From Planctomyces sp. SH-PL62 (GTDB lineage Bacteria > Planctomycetota > Planctomycetia > Isosphaerales > Isosphaeraceae), in assembly GCF_001610895.1 (NCBI RefSeq), contig NZ_CP011273.1, forward strand, positions 4,774,001-4,838,000: a stretch of 64,000 bases of DNA, written 5' to 3'. Every line of letters begins with the position of its first letter. Position 1 is the first letter of the stretch. Position numbers and translations under genes: made by a program. A model generated the notes under the pieces. That model did no database searches. It was not told where the DNA came from and saw only the letters and a program-made list of their open reading frames with translations. Below, one piece after another: positions 54,363 through 63,510 of this stretch.

Positions 54363-55898
54363 TCAAGGGACTCGCAAGACGTGGCGTTCGACGTGGTCCC
54401 CCACGGGACGATCGATGCTGATGATCAAGGGGCCGCCGTCCTTGAGCGCCAGGTAGCGGGCGGCCTGCTCGGCCGTCTGGATCGCCTGATCGTTGACCGC
54501 TGCGATCACGTCGCCGACCTGGCAGTGGGCGGCGAACGGGCTGTCGGGCTCGACGCGGACCACGAGGGCCCCTAGGAGGGTGTCGGGGAGGCCTCGGCCG
54601 GCGACGAGTTCCGCATTCAGGCTCTGGAGTTCCAGTCCCATCGAGCGGCTCGACGTCTTCGCCGGAGTCTCGGCCCGATCGCCCTGACCGCCCTGGGTCG
54701 ACTCCTCGGGGGGGCCGAGGGTCCGCTCGCGGTCTGCGACCATCACCTGGAGCTTGGTCTCGCGACCGTCGCGCCAGACGACCAGATCGGCGGGCTTGCC
54801 TACGGGGAACATGGAGACGGCGTTGATCAGGTGATTCAGGTCCTGGATCACGGCGCCGCCGAACTGGAGCACGACGTCGCCGTCGCGGACCCCGCCTCGG
54901 GCGGCCGGGGAATCGGTCCCGACTCGTTCGATCAGGGCGCCCCGGGGGCGGTCGAGGCCGCGTTCGACGGCCTTCTCGGGCCGGAAGTCGGGGTCGAGGA
55001 TCACCCCCAGCCCGCCCCTCGTGACCCGCCCGTTGACGATCAACTCGTTCATGATCCATCGGGCGAGGTTGATGGGGATGCTGAAGCCGACCCCCTCGTT
55101 GCCGCCGTGGCTGCTGGCGATCGAGTTGTTGATCCCGACCACCTCGCCGAGCATGTTGACGAGCGGTCCGCCCGAATTCCCCGGGTTGATCGCCGCGTCG
55201 GTCTGGAGGAAGTCCTGATTCTCGACGTCCTGCAGCTCATCCATGTGGCGGCTGCGGGCGCTGATGATTCCCTGGCTCACCGAATGAGTCAGCCCGAACG
55301 GGCTCCCCAGGGCCAGCACCCAGCTCCCGACCTGGACCACGTCGCTGTCGCCCAGGCGGGCGGCGGGAAGGTCGTCGCGATCGAGCTTCAGCACGGCGAT
55401 GTCCGCCATGACGTCGCTCCAGATCTTTTCGGGGGTCAGCGACCGGCCGTCTTGCAGGAACACGCGGATCCGGCTGGTCTTGCCTCCCTCGACCACGTGG
55501 TGGTTCGTCAGGACGTAGAGCCCGGACGCCTTGTCGCTCCGGACGATGACCCCGGACCCGGTCTCCTCGAACTTGCGCGTGCGCTGGCCTTCCTCGTGCC
55601 TCGTGGTCTTCTGGGTGATGATGTGGACGACCGTGGGGCGGACGGCCCGCGACACCAGCTCGAACATCCGATCGACGTGCTTGAACCTGTCGTACTCGCG
55701 GGCCAGCTCGTCGTACACCTGGACGTCGTTGGCCTCGACCCGGCTGATCTTGCGGACGTCGGGCTTCGCCGGGCCGTCCGGCGCCGAGGCGGCCTGCGCC
55801 GAGATCGTCCCGCCTCCCCGGCCCAGATGGAACCCGACGCCGAGCCCGGCGGCCATCGAGCCCGCCGCAAGGATGATCGAGGCCGACCGGATCTTCAT
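54363..55898 (-). CDS. HtrA/DegP-family serine protease with two PDZ domains
   Basis: A 511-residue envelope protease-chaperone. ATG at 55898; N-terminal anchor or signal ASIILAAGSMAAGLGVGF. Catalytic triad His in TNHHVVEGG, Asp in ADIAVLKLDRDDL, Ser in NPGNSGGPLV. A first PDZ (about 305-395, RGGVRDGDVVLQFGG) and a second (about 425-510, AHCQVGDVIAAVNDQAIQT) follow. A coiled-looking N-terminal stretch (VYDELAREYDRFKHVDRMFE) precedes the protease. It ends 3 bases before trpD. Confidence 0.94.
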   Translation of the reverse strand: MKIRSASIILAAGSMAAGLGVGFHLGRGGGTISAQAASAPDGPAKPDVRKISRVEANDVQVYDELAREYDRFKHVDRMFELVSRAVRPTVVHIITQKTTRHEEGQRTRKFEETGSGVIVRSDKASGLYVLTNHHVVEGGKTSRIRVFLQDGRSLTPEKIWSDVMADIAVLKLDRDDLPAARLGDSDVVQVGSWVLALGSPFGLTHSVSQGIISARSRHMDELQDVENQDFLQTDAAINPGNSGGPLVNMLGEVVGINNSIASSHGGNEGVGFSIPINLARWIMNELIVNGRVTRGGLGVILDPDFRPEKAVERGLDRPRGALIERVGTDSPAARGGVRDGDVVLQFGGAVIQDLNHLINAVSMFPVGKPADLVVWRDGRETKLQVMVADRERTLGPPEESTQGGQGDRAETPAKTSSRSMGLELQSLNAELVAGRGLPDTLLGALVVRVEPDSPFAAHCQVGDVIAAVNDQAIQTAEQAARYLALKDGGPLIISIDRPVGDHVERHVLRVP

Positions 55899-56154
55899 GA
55901 ACGGGCTCCACGCCGAGCGGTCATTGGGCGGCTCGGCTCGCGATGAACGGACGCGAGCCGCGCGACCCCGACGGACCGGCACCAGATCAATATACCCCCT
56001 GCCGGAATCCCAAGTCAAAACTCCACGCCCCCTCCCCCGGCCGCCTCGGCCTACAAGCCTCCTTCTCCGCATCCCCATAAGGAGTTGCCCGCGAAGACCG
56101 CGGGGCGTACCGTAGCGATCGGTTCCGCGAAGGATGGCTCCGAGGAGGTGCGTG

Positions 56155-56799
56155 ATGCCGGATGTGGCGGCGATCGTTCTCTGCGGGGGGGAGAGTCGGC
56201 GGATGGGAAGGTCGAAGGCCGACCTCCCGTTCGGGGCGGAGACGCTGCTCCAGCGGGTCGTCCGGCTCGTCGGGTCGGCGGCCCGGCCGGTGGTCGTGGC
56301 GGCGGCCTTCGATCAGGAGATCCCGCCGCTGCCGGACGGCGTCGTGATCGTGCGCGACCCCCCATCGCCTCGGGGTCCGCTCGAGGGCCTGTCCTCGGGC
56401 CTCGCCGCGCTTCCCGCCGAGGCCGAACTCGTCTACGTCGCCCCGGTGGACGCCCCGTTCTTCACGCCCGAATGGCTCCGAGCCCTCGTCGCGATGATCG
56501 GCGATCACGACGCGGTCGCTCCGGTCGTCGGCGGCTTCACCAACCTCGTCAACACCCTCTATCGCATCGAGCCGACTCGCCGGGCTGTCGCGAGCCTCCT
56601 GGAACGCAAGGAATATCGGGCGCGGGAACTCGGCCGGATCCTGCACTGCCGCGAGGCGACCGAGGTCGAAATGCGACGGGTCGACCCCGACCTGGACCCC
56701 CTCATGAATCTCAACGACCCCGAGGCCTACCGACGAGCCCTCGATCTCTGGGCGGCGCGGGAATCTCGACCTGGCGAAGCGCGGAAACCGCCTCGCTGA
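56155..56799 (+). CDS. mobA: Molybdenum cofactor guanylyltransferase (MobA-like)
   Basis: A 214-residue nucleotidyltransferase that adds GMP to the molybdenum cofactor. The signature LCGGESRRMGRSKADLPFG is at the N-terminus, then GPLEGLSSGLAAL and PVDAPFFTPEWLRAL (Asp in place of the usual CDxP Cys-Asp), and NLNDPEAYRRAL at the end. ATG at 56155 with GAGGAGG six bases upstream. It has no neighbouring moeA or moaA. Some relatives (MocA type) use CTP; a guanylyltransferase is the simplest reading. Confidence 0.87.
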   Translation: MPDVAAIVLCGGESRRMGRSKADLPFGAETLLQRVVRLVGSAARPVVVAAAFDQEIPPLPDGVVIVRDPPSPRGPLEGLSSGLAALPAEAELVYVAPVDAPFFTPEWLRALVAMIGDHDAVAPVVGGFTNLVNTLYRIEPTRRAVASLLERKEYRARELGRILHCREATEVEMRRVDPDLDPLMNLNDPEAYRRALDLWAARESRPGEARKPPR

Positions 56800-56892
56800 C
56801 GGCGTCCCGGGACGCTTTTCGGGCACGGCGGAGAGGCCGGCCCAGGGCCTCGACGAGCCTCGCCGCGATTCCCCAAAAAGCGTGGAAATTCT

Positions 56893-56922
56893 TTGGGAGC
56901 GTCGTTCGGGGTTCGGTATACT
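56893..56922 (+). promoter_or_regulatory. Candidate promoter for the RRM protein gene
   Basis: TTGGGA (56893-56898) and TATACT (56917-56922) are 18 bases apart. A start near 56929 gives a leader of about 160 bases before the TTG at 57087, long enough to hold a cold- or RNA-responsive structure, as known for some RRM and cold-shock genes; no such fold was proved. Confidence 0.45.
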
Positions 56923-57086
56923 CAAGGGTGGCTGGAAATGGATGTGTTGGCGACGTCGATCCGCTTTTCAGGACCCTCTCGCCCCCCCTCCGTTCCCTTC
57001 CGCCGGGCCGCCATCCGGCCCCTTTCGCCTCGGCCTAGAAAGTAAAACGAGGGCCGCTTTCACGTCCACGCTCAGGAGATTGTAAG

Positions 57087-57488
57087 TTGGGCAAGAAATT
57101 GTACGTCGGCAACCTGACCTACGGGGTCGCCGATGCCGACCTCGAGCAGCTCTTCTCCCAGTTCGGGACGGTCCAGAGCGCTCAGGTGATCACCGACCGC
57201 GAGACCGGTCGCAGCAAAGGCTTCGGATTTGTCGAGATGGACACGGATGCCGAAGCCCAGGAGGCCATCCGGGCCCTGCACGACCAGGATCACGGCGGAC
57301 GTCGGTTGACCGTCAATGAAGCCCGACCTCGCGAGCCTCGCTCGGGTGGCGGCGGCGGCGGCTACGGTGGCGGCGGCGGCTACGGTGGTGGCGGCGGCGG
57401 CTACGGCGGCGGCGGCGGTGGTCGCGGCGGCTATGGCGGCGGCGGCGGCTACGGCGGCGGCGGTGGTGGTCGCGGCGGACGCTATTGA
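57087..57488 (+). CDS. RRM-type RNA-binding protein with glycine-rich tail
   Basis: A 133-residue protein starting at TTG 57087, with AGGAG 9 bases upstream; the family consensus start MGKKLYVGNL fits this codon. One RRM domain (2-80) has RNP2 LYVGNL and RNP1 KGFGFVEM. The C-terminal 50 residues are almost all Gly, Tyr and Arg in runs such as GGGGYGGGGG, with RGG at the end. Such proteins bind RNA, are abundant in planctomycetes and cyanobacteria, and are often cold-induced. Confidence 0.95.
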   Translation: MGKKLYVGNLTYGVADADLEQLFSQFGTVQSAQVITDRETGRSKGFGFVEMDTDAEAQEAIRALHDQDHGGRRLTVNEARPREPRSGGGGGGYGGGGGYGGGGGGYGGGGGGRGGYGGGGGYGGGGGGRGGRY

Positions 57489-57692
57489 GCCCCCGACCCA
57501 GGGCGTGGACGATCGAACGACTGAGCGATTGTCGGCTTCCCGCGTGATGTCAAACCGGCTCGTCGAGATCCGGCCCCGGTCTTGAACCGGCTGGTTCTGG
57601 GTCTCGCCGTGCCATCCGCGAGACGGGCTGGTTCCGCTCTCGACCCTCGTGGGCTGGAATCCCTTCCCACCACCCGCGACCGACGACCCCAC

Positions 57693-57735
57693 CAAAAAAC
57701 GCAGGCCGCCGAGGGACTCCCCCTCGGCGGCCTGC
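57693..57735 (-). terminator. Intrinsic terminator of the DksA-like gene
   Basis: On the minus strand the perfect 15-bp stem between GCAGGCCGCCGAGGG and its complement (57701-57735) has a 5-base loop and is followed by GTTTTTTGG. It lies 45 bases after the DksA-like stop at 57781. Confidence 0.88.
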
Positions 57736-57780
57736 ATCATTTCGGGATCGAGTCGGCTCGACTCGATGCTTCGCTCGCGA

Positions 57781-58266
57781 TCAGCGGGCGGAGTCGCTGA
57801 AATCCATCTCGAAGTCGCTGAGGTTGATCTTGGCGTCGCCCTCTTCGTCGGAGGGCTTGGAGAAGACCTTCGCCCAGCGGAGCGAGTCGGAATCCATCAA
57901 CCGGCCCCCCTGCCCCAGCCGCTCGTTCTCGCGCTGGCAGTCGATGCAGCTGTTGGTATAGGGGAGGGCGTTGAGGCGAGGCTCGGAGATCTTCCCGCTG
58001 CAGAATTCGCAACGGCCATACACGCCGGCCGCGATCCGCTGGAGGGCGTGCTCGATCTGGCCGAGTTCGCGGCTCTCGATCTCCACCAGGCGCGAGCTGA
58101 TCTCGTCGTTGGCCGAATCCACCGCGGCGTCGACGTTGTCACCCACCCCGCCCATGTCGGAGAATTTCGGAAAGCCGTCCGAATCCCCGGAGAGGGCCTT
58201 GCGGAGAGCGTCCCGTCGCGCGATCAACCGAGAGGTCAAGCGAAGCAGAGCGTCTTTGCGGGCCAT
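57781..58266 (-). CDS. DksA/TraR-family zinc-finger regulator
   Basis: A 161-residue protein. The four-Cys zinc finger is CEFC at about 86-89 and CIDC at about 107-110. The N-terminal half is helical (LLRLTSRLIARRDALRKAL, ISSRLVEIESRELGQIEHAL), matching the coiled coil of DksA-type proteins that enter the RNA polymerase secondary channel; the exact tip Asp pair is not identified. AGGAGGTG lies 5 bases before the ATG. It has a strong terminator. Confidence 0.9.
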   Translation of the reverse strand: MARKDALLRLTSRLIARRDALRKALSGDSDGFPKFSDMGGVGDNVDAAVDSANDEISSRLVEIESRELGQIEHALQRIAAGVYGRCEFCSGKISEPRLNALPYTNSCIDCQRENERLGQGGRLMDSDSLRWAKVFSKPSDEEGDAKINLSDFEMDFSDSAR

Positions 58267-58860
58267 AGTACACCTCCTGGTGTATTTTCTTCTGGGATCA
58301 CTGAGACTCGGCCGCCGCGAATCAGGGGTCCGCTTTCACCTACAAGTGCCAGCGGGGGATGAAACGGCTGGGATCGGATATCGATCAAACAGATGATAGC
58401 TCATGGCTTGTGGGTCGCCGTCTCATTCGTGACGATCCCGCGTCGACCCTCGAGATGGCACCGAACTGCCCGGCGGCCTCTCGAATCGCGACACCCTTTA
58501 CTAGCACATGATGCGCCGTCGACAAGGTCTGGGCCTGGATCTCCCCAAAGCCGCAGTTACTACGTCGATTCCAGAGAAAGGTTTGACGAATTTTCTAGGA
58601 TTTTGTTCCCGAAACCTAAAACTTTCGGGGAAAGGGACGTTCCCTTCCACGGAGTTCCTCGTCCACGTCTGATATCAATTCGACCGCGAGCCTCTTCGAG
58701 TTGACGAGACTTCCCGGCTTCTGAAATTGAGGAGGGTGATGAGGCGGGAAAACGTCGTTATTCTGGACCCCGGTCGCCGGAAAGCAATCAAAAAATCTCG
58801 TGGAACGAAGATTTTATCGAAAATCGACGTGCCGGCCCGACACCTGGGCCCTCGGAATCG
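58267..58860. other. Gene-free, relatively AT-rich interval with an inverted repeat
   Basis: 594 bases without a supported gene. From 58540 to 58830 the sequence is clearly less GC-rich than its surroundings. TTCCCGAAA (58606-58614) and TTTCGGGGAA (58623-58632) form a 9-bp stem with one bulged G and an 8-base loop. Neither side has a convincing terminator U-tract. A short Arg/Lys-rich open frame at 58727-58918 overlaps the end of the next gene and is not supported. Confidence 0.55.
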
Positions 58861-60444
58861 CTACCGGGGCAGGAAGAAGTCCGAGGCGACCCGCGGATTC
58901 TGGCTTCCGGGGACGTAGAGGAAGTTGACGTAGCGTCGTTGCCTGGTCTCCACGAAAACCCATTGCAGGATCACGCGGCCCTTGGTCGCCACGATGGTCT
59001 TGCTGGAAGGCTCCAGCCCCATCACGGCCCGCACCTCGGCGGGCGTCTTGCCTCGCAGGCCTTGCTCGCCCTCCACGGGTGGGGGCGTCGCCGCCGCCTG
59101 GAGATTCGGGGAGTCCTTGATCCATTCGTCGCCGGCCCGGCGATAGCCCCGAAGCTTGAAGGCTTCGGTCACCTCGTTCGAGCCCGGGGCGATCTTCCAG
59201 GCTCGTTCCAGCAGCTCGCGGGCCTGGTCCGAATCGTGCAAGAGTTCGTCGTACAGCGCGGCCAGGGCGATCGGCCCTTCGGCGTCGGTCTCGCTGAGCC
59301 GGTCGCGCCGGGCCTTGAGCCAGTCGCGGTAGAAATCGATGGCCGCGCCGGGCTCCTTGGCGCGATCGGTCAGCAACGCGCCGATGGTCTTCACGTCCGA
59401 GAGCCGCAGGGAAGGGAGGGTCGCTTGCGCCCGGGTTCGGACCTGGTCGATCAGCCGGGCGGCGAGTTCGGGCCGATCCGGAACCAGGGCGGCGGCCTGA
59501 TCGACGACCCTCAGCGCCGACGGCACGTCCTGGGCCACCTGCACGCTCAGCCACTTCTCGACGACGTCCGACCAGAGTTCCCGATCCAGGGGCTTCCGAA
59601 GCTCGGCGGGCGCGGCCCGATAGGTCGCGGCCGGGTCCTGGTCGTAACGGGCCCGCAACGCGGCGACCGCCCCGACAGGACCGGAGACGGGCCGGGCGGC
59701 GTCGGGAAAGAACCCCTCGACCTCGCCTTTGAGCTTCTCCAGCTCGGCGGGAGACTTCGCGGAGCCGAGCATGGACCGGAAAGCGCGGTGCGCGAGGGCC
59801 GAGGGATCGGGCTCGGCGACCCCCTGCTTCCGTCCCTGCTTCGCCAGCGTAAGCCACTCGTCGGCGGCGTCGACTGTCCCCCGGCTCCCGTCGGCCTCGA
59901 TCCGAAGGGCCTCGGCCTCCACCGCCTTCGCGCGCGCGCCGAGGGCCCCGTCGCCGAAGTCCCTGGCGCGTTTCGCGGCCCACCGCCCCCATTCCCGACG
60001 CTGGGCGAAATCCCGAGCGGAGAGCGCGGCGACGGCCTTGTCCAACCGCTCCAGGTCCGCCGGCTGGAGGTTCAGGCCCGTCACGTCCACGTAAAGTCGC
60101 GAGCCCTCGCGAACCAGGCGACCCTGGACGACGACGGCCGGATTGCGGGGCGGAGTGTCAGGACGAAGTTCCTCGGGGAGCCGGAACGCGAGGGGCGTCC
60201 GCTTCAGGTAAAGCTCGTCGTAGCCGACTCGGGGATGATTCTGGAAGAACCGGATCCGGTCGTCGACCAACACCAACTTCCCGACCAGGTCGTCGCGACG
60301 GGTCAGATCGGCCGGTTCCACCGCCGTCACGGCTTCCTGGCCGTTCGCCCGAATCGCGAAGCACGTCGTCGCGAGGAGCAGGCCGATCGCCGTCGCGAAG
60401 GGACGAAGAGCGTGCCGTCGTCGACTTTCAGGGGTCGGCGTCAT
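58861..60444 (-). CDS. Large exported protein of unknown function
   Basis: A 527-residue exported protein. The ATG at 60444 overlaps the stop of the upstream gene (ATGA), so the two are coupled. A signal peptide (ATAIGLLLATTCFAI) is followed by a small beta-rich domain (about 30-130, LVGKLVLVDDRIRFFQNHP, VVVQGRLVREGSRLYVDV) and a long Ala/Arg-rich helical region. The C-terminus (GLEPSSKTIVATKGRVILQW, VNFLYVPG) is beta-rich. Repeated helical segments such as DWLKARRDRLSETDAEG and ALAALYDELLHDSDQAREL recall TPR proteins. I do not recognise a family. Confidence 0.82.
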   Translation of the reverse strand: MTPTPESRRRHALRPFATAIGLLLATTCFAIRANGQEAVTAVEPADLTRRDDLVGKLVLVDDRIRFFQNHPRVGYDELYLKRTPLAFRLPEELRPDTPPRNPAVVVQGRLVREGSRLYVDVTGLNLQPADLERLDKAVAALSARDFAQRREWGRWAAKRARDFGDGALGARAKAVEAEALRIEADGSRGTVDAADEWLTLAKQGRKQGVAEPDPSALAHRAFRSMLGSAKSPAELEKLKGEVEGFFPDAARPVSGPVGAVAALRARYDQDPAATYRAAPAELRKPLDRELWSDVVEKWLSVQVAQDVPSALRVVDQAAALVPDRPELAARLIDQVRTRAQATLPSLRLSDVKTIGALLTDRAKEPGAAIDFYRDWLKARRDRLSETDAEGPIALAALYDELLHDSDQARELLERAWKIAPGSNEVTEAFKLRGYRRAGDEWIKDSPNLQAAATPPPVEGEQGLRGKTPAEVRAVMGLEPSSKTIVATKGRVILQWVFVETRQRRYVNFLYVPGSQNPRVASDFFLPR

Positions 60445-61838
60445 GGCTCGTCTCCGGGTTCGGGCGTGGGTGGGGAGAGGGCGGCCTCGGGCCATCCCAG
60501 GGATGCGAGCGCCTCGTGGAACTGGACGAAGAGGCCGCTCCGGGGCTCCAGGCGGACGACCCACGCGTTGCTGCCGGCGTCGAACTCGATCGCGGCGAGC
60601 CGGGCGCCGAAGACGACGTGATCGCCGACTTGCGGTTTCGCGAGAGCGAACAGCTCGAAGTCCCGGAAATCAATCCGGGCCGACCGTTCGGGACGCGAGC
60701 CGCCGGCCCGGAAGCTGCCGGCGTCCTCGGTGGGCAGGACCACGTAGTCGATCTCATACCTCCCCTCGGGTCCGTCCGGGGTCGACCGGATCCGCGAGTC
60801 GAAGAGGACCCCGCGGCCCCGATGCTGGTCGTCGAAGCGGGACGCCCAGGACTTGGGATTGGTCCGGGCCGCCTCGTCGAGAAGCTCTTCCAGCCCGGCG
60901 GCGGCCAATCCCACGTAAAGCGACGCCTCGTCGGCGGCCTGGCGGATCCGGTCGGCCCCTTCGACCTCGCCGCCCAGGGCTTCGACGGCTTGCTTGGCCG
61001 GGGCGAGGAGTTGGTACGCCTTGTCGAAATCCCCGGCTTCCAGGGCGGGGATTCCCTCGTCGCGTCCCAGCGCGGCGACCTGGGGGAGCCCCTGCCGTCT
61101 CGTGCTCCAGACCCGGTACACCACGGTGCCGACGACCAGCAGGGCGACGATCGCGAAGACCTGGAGCGGCCTGACGCCGGAACGGCGACGACCACGGACG
61201 CCGACCTCGACGACCCCCCCTTGCGGGACCTCGCGGCGACGCGAGCCTTTCGGGGTCGGGTCCCGATCGGGCTCTGGTTCGACGGGTCGGACGGAAGGGC
61301 GCGGGGGCCTCCCAGCCGGGCGAGCCCTCGCGACCTTCGAGGGAGACGCGTCCGCGGGCGGCTCGGCCGCGCCGTCGGGCGTACGGGCGGAGCGGGACGG
61401 GGCGTCGTCTTCCCAGGAGATCTCCGCGTCCGGATGGGGGAGCGCGTCGGCGATCTCGACGGTGACCTCGCCGGGGTCGTGGAGTTCGATCGGCCCTTCC
61501 TCGACGACTCGGGACGTGGCGCCAGACTCGACGTTGCGACGTCCCGAAGGGGAGGAGAGCCGGGGGCCGGGGTCGGGCAGCGGGCTCGCGGGAAGGACGA
61601 ACACGCCCTCACCGCAGGCCGGACATCGGAGCGCCTGATAGCCCTCGGTCCGCTGGCCCCGAACGCGGTGGCCGAGCGGGCACACCACGTTGAAATGCTG
61701 GATGCCGACCTCGGGCGTCGTCGCCAGGCCCTTGATCAAGTTCCTCGCTCGGCCGAAGAGCCCCAAAGACCACCTCTTCCCGGCCGAACTTCCGTCCCTG
61801 GGGTCCCTCGTGGACCACGCCGCCGGAGTTCGAACCAT
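60441..61838 (-). CDS. Membrane protein with N-terminal zinc ribbon, unknown function
   Basis: A protein of up to 465 residues. An N-terminal zinc-ribbon-like region (VVCPLGHRVRG, ALRCPACGEGVFVLP) is followed by a long Pro/Arg/Glu-rich linker, one membrane helix (LQVFAIVALLVVGTVVYRVW, about 230-250) and a C-terminal domain (about 260-460) with YEIDYVVLPTEDAGSF, DFRDFELFALAKPQVGD and NAWVVRLEPR. The ATG at 61838 lacks a good ribosome site; a TTG at 61766 with AGAGGTGG before it is an alternative start. It is coupled to the next gene by an ATGA overlap. Confidence 0.82.
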   Translation of the reverse strand: MVRTPAAWSTRDPRDGSSAGKRWSLGLFGRARNLIKGLATTPEVGIQHFNVVCPLGHRVRGQRTEGYQALRCPACGEGVFVLPASPLPDPGPRLSSPSGRRNVESGATSRVVEEGPIELHDPGEVTVEIADALPHPDAEISWEDDAPSRSARTPDGAAEPPADASPSKVARARPAGRPPRPSVRPVEPEPDRDPTPKGSRRREVPQGGVVEVGVRGRRRSGVRPLQVFAIVALLVVGTVVYRVWSTRRQGLPQVAALGRDEGIPALEAGDFDKAYQLLAPAKQAVEALGGEVEGADRIRQAADEASLYVGLAAAGLEELLDEAARTNPKSWASRFDDQHRGRGVLFDSRIRSTPDGPEGRYEIDYVVLPTEDAGSFRAGGSRPERSARIDFRDFELFALAKPQVGDHVVFGARLAAIEFDAGSNAWVVRLEPRSGLFVQFHEALASLGWPEAALSPPTPEPGDEP

Positions 61839-62013
61839 GACGACCGTAAGACGGGAGTTTCCCGAATTATGGAGGCCTGCGAGCCGCAGGTCAACGATCG
61901 TCGTCCCGCGAGTCGTCGAGAGTGGAAATCGAACGGGCCGCCGACTCGCTGGAGAGGCGGCGGCCCCGAGAGGGCTGGAGGGTCGGGGCGGGATGTCGAG
62001 GAGGGTGGAGCCG

Positions 62014-62406
62014 TCAGCCCCGGGTCACCGCGTCGAAGAAATCGTCCGGGCATTCCTCGTGGAAACGGAGGCGGATCACATGGTCGCCCTCGGGAGTTTC
62101 GGAGACTTCGAGCACCTCGGCGCGCACGCAGTCGGACGCTTCGGGTTTCGCCGTCTTGAGCCAGACCTCCTCGAACTCTTCGAGAGGAGTCGGTGACGTG
62201 AGCCTGGCGCCGCCCCGGCTGAGATCCACGACCCGCGAGGCGACCGTGGCGAATTGCGTCTCCGAAGCCCACCAGCCGAGCCAGATCCGGCAGTCGACGG
62301 CCGGCATCCTGGGACTGGCCCGACGGTCGAGCGAGATGTGCGGGCCACGCCCTCGGCTCGGTCCGGAGATCAGCCGTCGCTGCGTCGACTTGTCCAGGTT
62401 CAACAT
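62014..62406 (-). CDS. PilZ-domain protein, possible c-di-GMP receptor
   Basis: A 130-residue protein from ATG 62406 with GGAGG 5 bases upstream. The PilZ hallmark ERR-type start is SLDRRASPRMPAVD, and the D/N-x-S-x-x-G motif is VVDLSRGGARLTSP, followed by a VIRLRF strand. The usual RxxxR is represented by RRASPR. It would bind c-di-GMP in the cytoplasm and pass the signal to a partner. It lies upstream of the two-gene membrane/exported pair on the same strand. Confidence 0.87.
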   Translation of the reverse strand: MLNLDKSTQRRLISGPSRGRGPHISLDRRASPRMPAVDCRIWLGWWASETQFATVASRVVDLSRGGARLTSPTPLEEFEEVWLKTAKPEASDCVRAEVLEVSETPEGDHVIRLRFHEECPDDFFDAVTRG

Positions 62407-62648
62407 CGGATCCTCCACTTTCTGGACCTCGGGCGTCCAGGCACCGTCTTGACCGCGGGACCGAGCCGGGCTCGCGTCCACGCCTCCGCTCCCCTCTGCA
62501 AATCAACCCTAGGGTGCGGATCGCGACGAGGCCGTCGGCGAGGTCGAAAATCTCGAAACGGGCCGCGGCGTGGCTTTTCCGAGACCTGATGCGGCGGTGG
62601 AGGAACGTCTCGGCGTTCGGGGAGTCGCGCCCGAATCGCCGCGGGGCG

Positions 62649-63011
62649 TCAGGCGCGGAAGAGTTCGACGGAGGAGCGGAGGTCGCGGTCGACGCCGAAC
62701 AGGCGGTCCAGGTTGGAGGTGCGGAAGACCTGCTGCAAAACGGGCGAGAGCTCGCAGAGGCGGAGCTTGCCGTGGGTCCCGTCGACCCGGCGCTGGAGGA
62801 GGATCAGCTTGCTCAGGAGGGTGCTGGAGATGAGTCCGACGTCGCTGAAGTCGAGCACGAGCCGAATCGGCTGGCCGTCGTTGGGGAGTTGGGCCGCGAT
62901 CTGCTCCGCAACCTCGCGCACGGTCCGCTCGTCGAACAGTTGCCGGTCGTGGAAGCGGACGACCTTGACCCCGTCGACCTCCGTCATGCTGATCCGGTCT
63001 GCTGGAGGCAT
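62649..63011 (-). CDS. STAS-domain protein (anti-anti-sigma type)
   Basis: A 120-residue STAS domain from ATG 63011 (AGGATC upstream). The core is VKVVRFHDRQLFDERTVREV and RLVLDFSDVGLISSTLLSKL, where Ser-Ser-Thr is the potential phospho site, then GKLRLCELSPVLQQVF and LDRLFGVDRDL. It follows the next STAS gene by 19 bases on the same strand. Confidence 0.9.
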   Translation of the reverse strand: MPPADRISMTEVDGVKVVRFHDRQLFDERTVREVAEQIAAQLPNDGQPIRLVLDFSDVGLISSTLLSKLILLQRRVDGTHGKLRLCELSPVLQQVFRTSNLDRLFGVDRDLRSSVELFRA

Positions 63012-63030
63012 TTTACTGATCCTGATAAGA

Positions 63031-63510
63031 TCACTCGGGTTCGGAAGCGGATCGCTTGCGACGAATTCGTTCGAGGCGGTCCGAGGCCGGACCGCTCCGC
63101 CGGGCCGGGGTCGGCTCGGCCGCTTCGGCGGGCTTGGGCGGAGCTTCGACCTCCCCTCGTTCGATCGCCTCGATCGCGGAGTCCCGATCGGCGACGAACT
63201 CGAAGAGCTTGTCGATGTTGCTGGCTCGGAAGACTTCGTGGACCGTGGGCTCGACGTGGCAGAAGACGACCCGCCCCCCATTCTGCCTGGCGGTCCGCTG
63301 GAGTGCCACGAAATTCCCGAGCGACGAGGAGCCCGCGAACCCCACCCCGGCCAGGTCGATCACCACGAACGGGCGTCCCTTGGACTTGAGATGCTCGTCG
63401 TAGCGGGTGCGAAGCTCGAGGGTGGGAGCCGGATCCAGGCGATGACAGTCCCAGAACTCCGCCAGCAGCACCCCGCCGACGTTGTGGACTTGCACGGAAG
63501 GCTTCAACAT
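63031..63510 (-). CDS. STAS-domain protein with charged tail
   Basis: A 159-residue protein from ATG 63510. The STAS core is LLAEFWDCHRLDPAPTL, FVVIDLAGVGFAGSSSLGNF and VVFCHVEPTVHEVFRASNID, with a Ser-Ser-Ser phospho-site candidate. A C-terminal tail of about 45 residues is rich in Glu, Pro and Arg (EAPPKPAEAAEPTPARRSG). It is the upstream member of a pair of STAS genes 19 bases apart. Confidence 0.88.
   Translation of the reverse strand: MLKPSVQVHNVGGVLLAEFWDCHRLDPAPTLELRTRYDEHLKSKGRPFVVIDLAGVGFAGSSSLGNFVALQRTARQNGGRVVFCHVEPTVHEVFRASNIDKLFEFVADRDSAIEAIERGEVEAPPKPAEAAEPTPARRSGPASDRLERIRRKRSASEPE

Noticed and set aside
57316-57488. GGCGGCGGC-type tandem runs as a repeat array
   Set aside because: They encode the in-frame glycine-rich tail of the RRM protein and are explained by it.
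58727-58918. 63-codon Lys/Arg-rich plus-strand frame
   Set aside because: It overlaps the 3' end of the minus-strand gene and has no ribosome site.
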